Of a stretch of 16,286 nt of DNA, positions 8,622 through 16,190 are shown piece by piece. Position 1 is the first letter of the stretch, and each line of letters opens with the position of its first letter. Under the pieces are notes generated by a model. The model saw only the letters and a list, made by a program, of their open reading frames with translations. It did no database searches and was not told where the DNA came from. The translations under genes and the position numbers were made by a program. Source of the DNA: Lachnospiraceae bacterium (lineage in GTDB: Bacteria; Bacillota_A; Clostridia; Lachnospirales; Lachnospiraceae); the NCBI GenBank assembly GCA_004556565.1, contig SFGN01000059.1:1-16286 (forward strand), read 5' to 3'.

Positions 8622-8747
8622 AGAGGACAGTGATATTATAAAATGTCGGGGGATTTTATCAGATTATATTTGCCAGGTGTTTTGATTTTGATAAGTTCAT
8701 GGCGAAGATATCCCAAGTGTAGTAAATATAGGAGTACTGAAAAGATA

Positions 8748-11700
8748 ATGAAGGAATGGGAAAAGCAATTTGACACGTTGTCTCTGTCAAAGGGTAAAAG
8801 ATTGTGGAGCGAAGGAAAAGTTGAGGATCTGAAAAAAAGCGATAATAAAATTACTGCTTCATTTTCCGGAATTAAAAGATATAATGTTACGATATCCTTG
8901 AGAAATGGTATCCCGGCACGTATGAAATGCCAGTGTCCGAAGGCAAAAGGCGGAAGCAAGTGTGAACATATGGCAGCTGCTTTATACGAGGCTTTTGGAA
9001 CAGAAGAAGAGCGCAGGGAAGAACAAGGCAAACAAGAACAGGGAGACAGCAAATATAATACAATCCGGGAGAAGGTGCTGCAGGCTGCCAGAGAACATGC
9101 TCAAAAAGAGAGTGAGACGCAGGAACGGATGAAAAGAGAAAGGGCAGCACAGGAACAGGCTGCAGCAGAAGAAGCGAAGAGAATAGAAGAAGAAGAAGCG
9201 GAGCAAAAAGCGGCAGAAGAAGCGAAGAGGAAGGTCAGAGAAGAGGCAGAAAGAAGAATTGCAGAACGGGCAGCAGAAAAAGCCGCCAAAAAGGCGGAAA
9301 GAAAGAGAAAACGGCAGGAAGCTCAGTTAGCAGCAGAAGCTGCAGCGAGGAAAGCGGCGGAAGAAAAAGCTTTAAAAGAGAAACAACAGCAAGAGGAGCT
9401 GGTAAGAAAAGCAGCGGAAGCGGAAGAACGAAGGAATGCAGAGGAAGCTGCCAGGAAAATGGCAGCGGAAGAAAGAGAGAAAAAGAGAGTGAAAAAGGTA
9501 CAGGCAGCGATTGCAAGGACAAAAGGAGAGGAACTGAAGCAGGAAGAGAGGGAAGAAGGTTATTGTTATTTTGATCTGGACAGTATTCGTTCCTCTCTTC
9601 AGTTCACAAAGAATAATCTTACAAACGGACGTAAATTAAGCCAAAGCGGGAAAATACAGCTGGAACGGTTTTCTACCGGGTATATGAGTGATGAAGAGGA
9701 ACCCTTGGCTGAAGTGGTTGGAACCGGAGAAGAAGGAAGACGAAAATTTAACATCAGAATGATTATTTCGAGGACAGGCGTCCGTTCAAGGGACTGCGGA
9801 TGCATGGAATGTATGAGGTCATACCGTTGGTTTCAGAGCAATTATGGGTGCGATTATACAGCGGGGCTGATAAATCAGATAGAAAACTATTTGGAAAAAT
9901 ATCAGGTCGGAGACGCGACAGACAAAACCGGATCGTTGATAATGAACAGATTTAACGGTATACGTGCAAGGCAGGTCGTTGCTGATGTCAGGCAGGATGA
10001 AGCCAGCCTGAGTCTGATTCCGAGGATGATTAAGCAGGAAGATAAGCTTTCGCTGTCTTTTAAGATAGGCTCAGGGAAAATGTTTGTCGTAAAAAGTCTG
10101 TCTGATTTATGTGAACATGTAGATAATTCAGAAACAGCCGTATATGGAAGCGCCACGGAAATCAATCATCAGATAGACAATTTTACTCCGAGAGGAAAGG
10201 AATGGTATGCATATATCCGAAAAGCTGTTCAGGAAGAGCAGCATATTAAGGAACGTTTGATGGAGAGCGGATGGTACAGTGGCAAACGCAGCAGCGGTCA
10301 GGGAAATATGGAATTATATGGCTGGAGGCTGGATCAGTTCTTCCGTATGCTTGGAAATGAAGTTGTTGAATACGAAGACAGGGGCGGTGTAAAAAAAGGA
10401 AAGCTTCAGCTTCACTGCAAAGAAATGAACCCGAAACTCAGTATGAAGATAAAGAAAAGCAGTCTCGGCGGACGGCAGGAATTCCATGGAATTGATGTGG
10501 TCTGTCAGATGCCGGTATTCTTTTCCGGGACAGAAGCCATGTATTTTATCCAGGGTGAATATCTGTGCAGAGTAGATTCTGCATATATGGCAAATCTTCA
10601 GCCTTTGATCAGCTATGCAGATAACGGTCAGGTTCATTTTCAGATCGGAAGGAACAAGCTGTCAGAATTCTATTACCAGTTTCTGCCGGAAATCCAGGAT
10701 ACGGTAGAGGTGAGAGAGGAGAATAGTGATATCATCCACCAATATCTGCCGCCTGAAGTTCAATTTGTATTTCTGCTGGATTCGGAGAGAAATAACATAA
10801 CCTGCCGTATTCAGGCTAATTATGGAGAACATACGCATTCCGTCATGGATGTTTTAGATGATAACTGTCAGATGGGGCGGTATCGGATTCCTGCTAAAGA
10901 AGAGGAAATTCTCTATCGGGCAAGACAGGTTTTCCCTTATATTGATAAGGAAAATGATGTGCTCCACTGTGGAAATGATGAAGAACTGATGTATCGTGTG
11001 CTCGACCGGGGGCTGGAGGAACTGATGGAACTGGGGGATGTGCAGTATACCAAGGGATTCCGGAATATGTTTGCGGTTAAAAAGATGAAGCTTTCAGTCG
11101 GAGTGTCGGTGTCCGGCGGACTTTTGAATCTGGAGATTGGTACGGATGATCTGTCCAGAGAAGAACTTCTGGATGTCCTGAACAGCTATCGTAAGAAGAA
11201 GACATATTACCGTATGAAGAACGGTGACTTTTTAAAGCTGGAAGAGGGTAAATTAGGAATGCTGGACGAGCTGATGCAGGCCATGCGGCTTTCCACAAAA
11301 GAGCTTGCGAAAAAGACGCTGCAGCTCCCGGCTTACCGTACGTTATATCTGGATAAGCTTCTGGAAGAAAATGAGGAAGTATACAATACTCGCGACAGTC
11401 ATTTCCGAAAAATGATAAAGAACTTTAAAACGGTGAAGGATGCGGATTACGAAGTGCCTCAGAGCCTTGATGGCATAATGCGCGAATACCAGAAGGATGG
11501 TTATCGCTGGCTTCGCACGCTGTCCGGTTATCGGTTCGGCGGAATTCTTGCGGATGATATGGGACTTGGGAAAACCCTGCAGATGATCGCAGTACTGCTG
11601 GCTGCAAAAGAAGAAGGGGATGCGGGAACTTCTCTGATAGTAGCTCCGGCATCTCTTGTATTTAACTGGGGAGAAGAATTTACCAGATTTGCACCGCAGC

Positions 11701-12866
11701 TTAAGATTTTGACGGTGACAGGCAGCCAGGATGAACGGCAAAAAAAATTGGAAAACTATCAGGAGTATGACGTTTTGGTCACATCTTATGATTTGCTGAA
11801 ACGGGATATCGCTATGTATGAGGATAAACAGTTCCTGTATCAGGTTATCGATGAAGCACAATATATCAAAAATCATACGACAGCGGCAGCCAGAGCGGTG
11901 AAAGTGATAAAAAGTCAAATGAAGTTTGCAATGACCGGAACACCTATTGAAAACCGCTTGAGTGAACTCTGGAGTATTTTTGATTATTTGATGCCCGGTT
12001 TCCTGTATAGTTATGAAGCATTCAGAAAAGAAATAGAGCAGCCGATTGTGAAACATGGCGAAGAGGATGCGATGGATCGCCTCAAAAAACTGGTCAGTCC
12101 GTTCATTCTGAGGAGAATTAAAGAGGATGTATTAAAGGATCTCCCGGATAAACTGGAGGAAATCCGTTATGTGAAAATGGGAGCAGACCAGCAGAAGCTT
12201 TATGACGCACAGGTCGTACATATGCAGACTGTCCTTGCAAAACAGGGGGATGAAGAATTTAATAAAAATAAAATTCAGATTCTTGCGGAACTGACCAGGC
12301 TTCGGCAGATCTGCTGCGACCCATCCCTATGCTTTGAAAATTATAAAAAAGAATCCACAAAACGGGAATCTTGTCTGGAACTGATTCAGAGTGCGATAGA
12401 CGGCGGGCATAAAATGCTGGTATTTTCACAATTTACTACTATGCTTGATATATTGGCTCAGGAGCTGGATGCTTTGAAAACTGATTATTATATGATAACA
12501 GGAGCGACGGCAAAGGAAAAACGCCTTCAGATGGTAAATGCATTTAATACGGACAGTACGCCGGTTTTCCTGATTTCGCTGAAAGCCGGGGGCGTTGGTC
12601 TGAACCTGACCGGCGCAGACGTTGTGATCCATTATGACCCGTGGTGGAACATAGCGGCACAAAACCAGGCCACTGACCGGGCACACCGTATCGGGCAGAC
12701 GAAAAAAGTGGTCGTGTATAAAATGATCGTGAAAAGTTCCATTGAAGAAAAGATTCAAAAGCTTCAGGAAACGAAAAAAGACCTGGCGGATCAGATTGTA
12801 AATACAGAGACAGGACAGTTCGGCGGCATGAGCAGAGAAGAACTGCTGGAACTGTTGGAGGTATAA
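8748..12866 (+). CDS. SWIM zinc-finger SNF2-family ATPase with long coiled-coil insert
   Basis: This 1372-residue Swi2/Snf2-type DNA translocase belongs to the HepA/RapA-like superfamily 2. Residues 1-85 include a SWIM zinc finger, C61-x-C63-x8-C72-x-H74. Residues about 86-270 are a highly charged Ala/Glu/Lys/Arg coiled coil. An SNF2-associated region follows to about 900. ATPase lobe 1 has DDMGLGKT (K942), DEAQ at 1035-1038 and MTGTPIENRLSELWSIFDYLMPG-type sequence. Lobe 2 has KMLVFSQF, LKAGGVGLNLTGAD and DRAHRIGQ at 1310-1317. All key motifs are intact. The start is uncertain: ATG 8748 matches the usual family start (MKEWEKQF), with GGAG at 8731-8734 rather distant. ATG 8643 adds 35 unconserved-looking residues. 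Such proteins are thought to remodel DNA-protein or transcription complexes. The gene stands alone between its own promoter and a stem-loop. Confidence 0.93.
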   Translation: MKEWEKQFDTLSLSKGKRLWSEGKVEDLKKSDNKITASFSGIKRYNVTISLRNGIPARMKCQCPKAKGGSKCEHMAAALYEAFGTEEERREEQGKQEQGDSKYNTIREKVLQAAREHAQKESETQERMKRERAAQEQAAAEEAKRIEEEEAEQKAAEEAKRKVREEAERRIAERAAEKAAKKAERKRKRQEAQLAAEAAARKAAEEKALKEKQQQEELVRKAAEAEERRNAEEAARKMAAEEREKKRVKKVQAAIARTKGEELKQEEREEGYCYFDLDSIRSSLQFTKNNLTNGRKLSQSGKIQLERFSTGYMSDEEEPLAEVVGTGEEGRRKFNIRMIISRTGVRSRDCGCMECMRSYRWFQSNYGCDYTAGLINQIENYLEKYQVGDATDKTGSLIMNRFNGIRARQVVADVRQDEASLSLIPRMIKQEDKLSLSFKIGSGKMFVVKSLSDLCEHVDNSETAVYGSATEINHQIDNFTPRGKEWYAYIRKAVQEEQHIKERLMESGWYSGKRSSGQGNMELYGWRLDQFFRMLGNEVVEYEDRGGVKKGKLQLHCKEMNPKLSMKIKKSSLGGRQEFHGIDVVCQMPVFFSGTEAMYFIQGEYLCRVDSAYMANLQPLISYADNGQVHFQIGRNKLSEFYYQFLPEIQDTVEVREENSDIIHQYLPPEVQFVFLLDSERNNITCRIQANYGEHTHSVMDVLDDNCQMGRYRIPAKEEEILYRARQVFPYIDKENDVLHCGNDEELMYRVLDRGLEELMELGDVQYTKGFRNMFAVKKMKLSVGVSVSGGLLNLEIGTDDLSREELLDVLNSYRKKKTYYRMKNGDFLKLEEGKLGMLDELMQAMRLSTKELAKKTLQLPAYRTLYLDKLLEENEEVYNTRDSHFRKMIKNFKTVKDADYEVPQSLDGIMREYQKDGYRWLRTLSGYRFGGILADDMGLGKTLQMIAVLLAAKEEGDAGTSLIVAPASLVFNWGEEFTRFAPQLKILTVTGSQDERQKKLENYQEYDVLVTSYDLLKRDIAMYEDKQFLYQVIDEAQYIKNHTTAAARAVKVIKSQMKFAMTGTPIENRLSELWSIFDYLMPGFLYSYEAFRKEIEQPIVKHGEEDAMDRLKKLVSPFILRRIKEDVLKDLPDKLEEIRYVKMGADQQKLYDAQVVHMQTVLAKQGDEEFNKNKIQILAELTRLRQICCDPSLCFENYKKESTKRESCLELIQSAIDGGHKMLVFSQFTTMLDILAQELDALKTDYYMITGATAKEKRLQMVNAFNTDSTPVFLISLKAGGVGLNLTGADVVIHYDPWWNIAAQNQATDRAHRIGQTKKVVVYKMIVKSSIEEKIQKLQETKKDLADQIVNTETGQFGGMSREELLELLEV

Positions 12867-12923
12867 ATGCCGGTGTCAGAAGTTATAATTATTGACCGTG
12901 TGTAACCAGAAGGATAACGCTTC

Positions 12924-12976
12924 AAATCACCTTGTTTCAGATATGGTTTTATCATATGATGAAATAAGGTGATTTT
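12924..12976. terminator. Long stem-loop after the SNF2 gene
   Basis: The arms 12924-12945 and 12953-12975 pair over about 20 positions with one bulge and one G-T pair; the core is AAATCACCTT with AAGGTGATTT. The loop is short and the 3' side runs into TTTTAAAAA. It probably terminates the SNF2 transcript and, being AT-flanked on both sides, may work in either direction. Arm length is more than most simple terminators need, so a repeat-derived origin (small inverted-repeat element) is an alternative. Confidence 0.7.
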
Positions 12977-13171
12977 AAAAATATTAATCTTTATGATACG
13001 CCATATTCAAATGCGATTATGACAGGAACAGTATCTTCTGAAGCTTCGGGAAGAAATAGAAAAGAAATGGCTGCTATTATTCCCCTTGTGTCAGGAGATA
13101 ACATTGAAATTCAATATAACGAAAAATCAATAAAGTTTTTCTCAATGACAAAAGCTGTCCTTGTCAGATGA
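12968..13171 (+). pseudogene. Possible remnant of a protein C-terminus
   Basis: A frame is open from just after a TAA at 12965-12967 to TGA at 13169-13171. It reads like real protein (NLYDTPYSNAIMTG..., ...GDNIEIQYNEKSIKFF...VLVR) with beta-strand character. The only ATG in frame is at 13019; it has no ribosome site and would give just 50 residues. I do not recognise the family. It may be the surviving 3' end of a deleted gene, or chance. Codon use looks like that of the neighbours. Confidence 0.35.
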
Positions 13172-13229
13172 TAAAATATACCCGGAAAGAACGAATAAGA
13201 AAAATTGATAATGTAAATTATCAGGGAAG

Positions 13230-13374
13230 AGATTCAGGAAAAAGATTTTGAACAAAGATTTAGATAATAAGATTCAGAATGAAAGATTCTAAAAGAAAGG
13301 TTCAGAAAAAAGACAAGAAGAAAACTCTTAAAGTTAGATTCTCAAAAGATTCAAAAAGAACGATTCCGGGAAAG
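13230..13374 (+). repeat. Degenerate 14-base tandem array (AAGATTCAGAA-like)
   Basis: GATTC or a one-base variant recurs at 13231, 13244, 13257, 13271, 13285 and 13299. After a 38-base gap it appears again at 13337, 13348 and 13362. Most intervals are 13-14 bases. A typical unit is AGATTCAGAATGAA. The array lies between the gene remnant and the DUF6809-like gene and covers its likely leader. It encodes only a lysine-rich shadow frame and is not treated as coding. Confidence 0.55.
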
Positions 13375-13408
13375 GGGCTTTGGATGCGGATAAGTTCCGT
13401 AAATCAAT

Positions 13409-13678
13409 ATGGAAAACAGGATAAAGGAAATATACAGTACCGTTATACAAGGAAAAGAATATATGGATGGAACAGGGAAAGAAGCAGAAGAAAAAATAAT
13501 GGCTCTGCTCAACGACGAAGCACAGCAGATGGAGCGGCAGGAATATGAACGATACCGGGACAAAATATTTCAGGCGGCCGCCATTGCAGAGGAAGCCGGA
13601 TTTATCACTGGGTTTAAATATGCCGCAGTGCTGATGGCAGAATGTTTTGCCCGGGATGATATTATTTCAACGCTTTAA
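13409..13678 (+). CDS. Small DUF6809-like protein
   Basis: This 89-residue, mostly helical, charged protein has the layout I associate with DUF6809-type small proteins of Clostridia: a short start (MENRIKEIYSTVIQGKEY), a central helix with Glu/Gln, and a closing ITGFKYAAVLMAE segment. Function is unknown for the family. The frame is closed by a TAA at 13400-13402, so ATG 13409 is the earliest start. It lacks a clear ribosome site. ATG 13463, preceded by AAGGAAA, would give a shorter protein missing the conserved start. The stop codon lies inside the oppositely oriented repressor gene, so the two 3' ends overlap by 17 bases. It may be linked to the repressor functionally, but convergent orientation argues against co-transcription. 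Confidence 0.7.
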   Translation: MENRIKEIYSTVIQGKEYMDGTGKEAEEKIMALLNDEAQQMERQEYERYRDKIFQAAAIAEEAGFITGFKYAAVLMAECFARDDIISTL

Positions 13679-13982
13679 TAATTTTAAGGAGCTGTTCTTT
13701 TGTCTCGTCCGGACAGGAATGTAGTTCGTGAAGAATCTCCTGCTCCAAAACAGAAGAAGGGGAACTGTATTCTCCGGTCAGAACATAATCTACAGTTGTA
13801 TTCAGTGCATTGCATATATGGACTAAAGTCGGAAGAGAAATCTTCACACGATTATTTTCAATATTACTGATATGGCTGACATTGACATCTGCCATATTGG
13901 CAATGTATTCCTGCGTCAGCCCTTTGGAAATACGAATTTCTTTCAACTTTTCACTGATTTTTTTAAAATCGATATCTTTCAT
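13662..13982 (-). CDS. XRE-family helix-turn-helix repressor
   Basis: This is a 106-residue Cro/C1-type DNA-binding protein. Residues about 8-62 form the five-helix HTH domain, with LTQEYIANMADVNVSHISNIENN covering the turn and recognition helices and then LPTLVHICNALNTTVDYVLTG. The short C-terminal tail (HELHSCPDETKEQLLKIIKALK) is a helix typical of small single-domain repressors, often used for dimerisation. Start ATG 13982 follows AAAGGA with nine bases of spacing; a TTG at 14000 is in frame but less likely. An imperfect palindrome upstream (14021-14048) could be its own operator. Targets cannot be read from the sequence. It is convergent with the DUF6809-like gene and divergent from the WYL regulator gene. 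Confidence 0.92.
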   Translation of the reverse strand: MKDIDFKKISEKLKEIRISKGLTQEYIANMADVNVSHISNIENNRVKISLPTLVHICNALNTTVDYVLTGEYSSPSSVLEQEILHELHSCPDETKEQLLKIIKALK

Positions 13983-14020
13983 TTCGACAATTCCTTTCAA
14001 AAATATACTGTCCTGATTGT

Positions 14021-14048
14021 AATAATTTTATAGCTGTGATAAAATAAT
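14021..14048. promoter_or_regulatory. Imperfect palindrome upstream of the XRE gene, candidate operator
   Basis: The half-sites are ATAATTTTATAGC and GTGATAAAATAAT. They match on about 10 of 13 positions when one is reversed. The palindrome lies about 40-65 bases upstream of the repressor start codon, in the divergent region shared with the WYL gene, where autoregulation would place an operator. The region is AT-rich, so chance symmetry is possible. Confidence 0.35.
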
Positions 14049-14147
14049 CTAAAACTATAAAAATTATATTTACAGAAGGGTGATGAGTTGTCATAATCCC
14101 ATTTATAATGAAAAAACAGGCGATATTATTATATTGGAATGAGATGT

Positions 14148-14189
14148 GCATTCCTGTTATCAGGAGCATATCCATAGTTCCGGTATAAT
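14148..14189 (+). promoter_or_regulatory. -10 element and inverted repeat upstream of the WYL gene
   Basis: TATAAT at 14184-14189 is a perfect -10 with no recognisable -35. Such promoters often need an activator. Just upstream, TCCTG-TTAT-CAGGA (14152-14165) is a perfect inverted repeat, extendable to TGC/GCA with one extra base. Its position, covering the missing -35, suits a regulator site, possibly for the WYL protein itself. Confidence 0.4.
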
Positions 14190-14259
14190 ATTTGTACAAT
14201 GACAAAATATGTCCATGAGGAGGATTATAGTTAAACAAAAAAGATACGGGGGCACGGAA

Positions 14260-15237
14260 ATGAGAGAAAATTCACAAGATAAAGCAGAAAAAGGTAATTC
14301 ACAGGATAAGGCTGAGCGGATTTTATCAATTTTTACTAGACTCAGACAGGGAAAAGTGGTAAATAAGATGGAATTCAGTCAGTTGTACGGAGTTTCACCA
14401 AGAACCATACAGAGGGATATTGCAGATGTCCAGTGCTTTTTGCAGAATCAGGGGAATGAAACAGGCGAAACGCAGGAAATTGTGTTTGACAGAAAAGCCG
14501 GAGGATACCGGCTTGAGACTAGACACAGAAAATATTTGAATGCAAAAGAAATTCTGGCGTTGAGTAAAGTACTGCTGGAAAGCAGGGCATTGATGAAATC
14601 GGAAATGTTCCCGATTATCAACAGCTTAATCGGATTGTGCAGTGATGATGCGGGCGGGAAAGAAATCAAGGAATCACTGAACAATGAGATGCATCATTAT
14701 GTGGAATTACATCACGGAAAGGAACTGGTGGACAGACTCTGGGTGCTGGAAAGTGCGGTCAGAGAGCAGAAATATATAGAGATTACATATACAAAACTAA
14801 AGAAAAAGGAAACGGTAAAACGAAAAGTAAAACCGGTCGGAGTCATGTTTTCCGAGTTCTATTTCTATCTGACGGCATACATAGAAGGAATCGACAAACA
14901 AACAGCCTTTCAGAACCCGGATGATATCTTTCCTACCATCTATCGCGTGGATCGCTTGGAAAACATTGAAATCCTGGATGAACACTTTTCAATACCATAC
15001 TCAGAACGGTTTGAAGAAGGCGAGTTCAGAAAACGTATACAGTTTATGTACGGCGGAAGGCTGAGAAGAATCAAATTCAAGTATACAGGAAATTCACTGG
15101 ATTCGATTCTGGACAGGCTGCCGACGGCGGAAATTGTAAAAGAAGAAGAAGGGGGAGTGGTGATAAAGGCAGAGGTGTTTGGAGATGGAGTGGATATGTG
15201 GTTGAGGAGTCAGGGGGATGATATTGTTGTAGAATGA
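14260..15237 (+). CDS. WYL-domain transcription regulator with N-terminal winged helix
   Basis: This is a 325-residue DeoR/HTH_11-type regulator with a WYL ligand-sensing domain. Residues about 16-75 are the winged helix (RILSIFTRLRQGKVVNKMEF, then GVSPRTIQRDIADV). Residues about 165-240 are the WYL domain (IEITYTKL, KPVGVMFSEFYFYLTAY, IYRVDRLENIEIL). The end (FGDGVDMWLRSQGDDIVVE) is the start of the usual C-terminal extension. Family members normally continue about 20 residues further, so this one looks shortened. The start is uncertain: ATG 14260 has GGGGG seven bases upstream, while ATGs at 14209 and 14215 are also in frame but lack a ribosome site. Residues 4-19 contain a duplicated NSQDKAE. 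WYL proteins often control defence or accessory genes by binding nucleic-acid or small ligands. The unknown gene just downstream is a candidate target. Confidence 0.88.
   Translation: MRENSQDKAEKGNSQDKAERILSIFTRLRQGKVVNKMEFSQLYGVSPRTIQRDIADVQCFLQNQGNETGETQEIVFDRKAGGYRLETRHRKYLNAKEILALSKVLLESRALMKSEMFPIINSLIGLCSDDAGGKEIKESLNNEMHHYVELHHGKELVDRLWVLESAVREQKYIEITYTKLKKKETVKRKVKPVGVMFSEFYFYLTAYIEGIDKQTAFQNPDDIFPTIYRVDRLENIEILDEHFSIPYSERFEEGEFRKRIQFMYGGRLRRIKFKYTGNSLDSILDRLPTAEIVKEEEGGVVIKAEVFGDGVDMWLRSQGDDIVVE
14269..14316 (+). repeat. 27-base duplication at the start of the WYL gene
   Basis: A 21-base segment encoding NSQDKAE occurs at 14269-14289 and again at 14296-14316, separated by six bases (AAAGGT). 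The copies differ only at four third-position sites. The sequence keeps the frame and lengthens the disordered N-terminus before the winged helix. Confidence 0.65.
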
Positions 15238-15290
15238 CGGAGGAGGCGTATAATTTAAGAATTCATAGTTAAACATATTTATTAAATGAT

Positions 15291-15349
15291 ACACCTATAC
15301 ATGAAAAAGGTAAATTTCTATTTTGTAAAATCAAATTTGAATTAGGTGT
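15291..15349. repeat. Nested inverted repeats between the WYL gene and the downstream gene
   Basis: The outer arms are ACACCTA (15291-15297) and TAGGTGT (15343-15349). Inside, AAATTT/AAATTT surrounds ATTTT-GT-AAAAT. The nested pairs could fold as one long AT-rich stem. A perfect TATAAT follows at 15355-15360 without a good -35. The structure may be a regulator site or a weak terminator for the WYL transcript. The rest of 15238-15448 shows one doubtful 15-codon frame (15385-15432, MGMAKKVIITENNNE) and nothing else. Confidence 0.4.
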
Positions 15350-15448
15350 TAAATTATAATCGAGAGGGGTGACAACAAAGAATTATGGGCATGGCGAAGA
15401 AGGTGATAATTACAGAAAATAATAATGAATGATAATGACAGGTGAGTT

Positions 15449-16168
15449 ATGGAGCAAATAATAAAAGAATATGAAAGAGTTCAAGCAAAATTGGCTTTAA
15501 GAAATGGTGAAAAATGTGATAAATATGATTATTTGATTGCCATTTCCTGTGGTGTGATTTCCGGTATGATAGATGTTTTTGCTGTCGGGAAACCTGGCGA
15601 AGAGGGGTCAGCTTTATGGAGAAACATAGACAAGGGAGCAGATGAACTTGTAAAGAAAGCCGCTCAATTGATATGGAGATTTGATAAACGTAAGCCTTCT
15701 GAAGGAAGAATGAAAAATATGCCGGATACAATACAAAAGTGTATTCAGTATTTAGAAAATGCATTTCCTGTTTGTTATGATGCGTCAAGTAAATACTATG
15801 TAGATGCAGATTCAGATGTTCTTTCACATATGCGACCTATCAATCATCATATTATGTCGCTTTCACATTCACCGGATATAGTGGGGTTATGGTTTTCTTT
15901 GATTGATCAATTTACTGACATAGGCAGTTATATCGACAACGGACACATAATACGCGTTAAAGGAATACCTAAAAAAGAAAAAATACCCCTATTACAAGGA
16001 ACTGATTTCTTGAGCAAAATGTATTGTGGTGTATTTAACTGGATTGGACACATACTCTCTGACCTGGTCGGGGCGAATACAACGAGAGCCAAGGAAACAG
16101 GAGAACGCGGTTCGGGTGTTGGGATTCCATTTTATGAGTTGTTTTTATTACTCAAACTTCGCACATAA
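15449..16168 (+). CDS. Uncharacterised protein with HHxxxLxHS and GHxxSD motifs, probably C-terminally shortened
   Basis: This 239-residue protein is not assigned to a named family. ATG 15449 follows AGGTGAG. A mildly hydrophobic segment near the start (ISCGVISGMIDVFAVG) and another around 145-155 suggest membrane contact. Two histidine motifs stand out: NHHIMSLSHSPD (H133, H134, H140, D143) and WIGHILSDLVG (H201, D205). Their spacing and shape recall YdjM/DUF457-type membrane metal hydrolases (HRxxTHS and GHxxxD), but that is a weak pattern match. I recall similar proteins in Firmicutes mobile regions that continue well past the RGSGVGIPFYELF segment; here the frame ends 12 residues after that glycine run. 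A frameshift or insertion may have cut the C-terminus. The gene lies directly downstream of the WYL regulator, in the same direction. Confidence 0.7.
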   Translation: MEQIIKEYERVQAKLALRNGEKCDKYDYLIAISCGVISGMIDVFAVGKPGEEGSALWRNIDKGADELVKKAAQLIWRFDKRKPSEGRMKNMPDTIQKCIQYLENAFPVCYDASSKYYVDADSDVLSHMRPINHHIMSLSHSPDIVGLWFSLIDQFTDIGSYIDNGHIIRVKGIPKKEKIPLLQGTDFLSKMYCGVFNWIGHILSDLVGANTTRAKETGERGSGVGIPFYELFLLLKLRT

Positions 16169-16190
16169 ATTTTAGCTATGCACCTTGAAA

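Noticed and set aside
8982..9522. Several Ser/Leu/Phe-rich minus-strand frames
   Set aside because: They are mirror images of the GAA/GCA/AAA-rich coiled-coil coding region.
11343..12056. 237-codon frame on the minus strand inside the SNF2 gene
   Set aside because: It lies opposite the conserved ATPase motifs, has no ribosome site and has a Cys/His/Phe-rich composition typical of antisense shadows.
13230..13374. CRISPR-like array
   Set aside because: Units are only about 14 bases with no spacers of constant length, and no cas genes are present.
13279..13548. 89-codon plus-strand frame rich in lysine and arginine
   Set aside because: It arises from the AG-rich tandem array and then runs out of frame across the DUF6809-like gene. 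Composition is unlike a folded protein.
15385..15432. 15-codon frame MGMAKKVIITENNNE as a leader peptide
   Set aside because: The purine-rich GAGAGGGG lies too far upstream (about 15 bases) and the frame is short enough to occur by chance.
15447..15827. 126-codon minus-strand frame
   Set aside because: It is antisense to the better-supported 239-residue gene and rich in His, Leu and Tyr, with no ribosome site.
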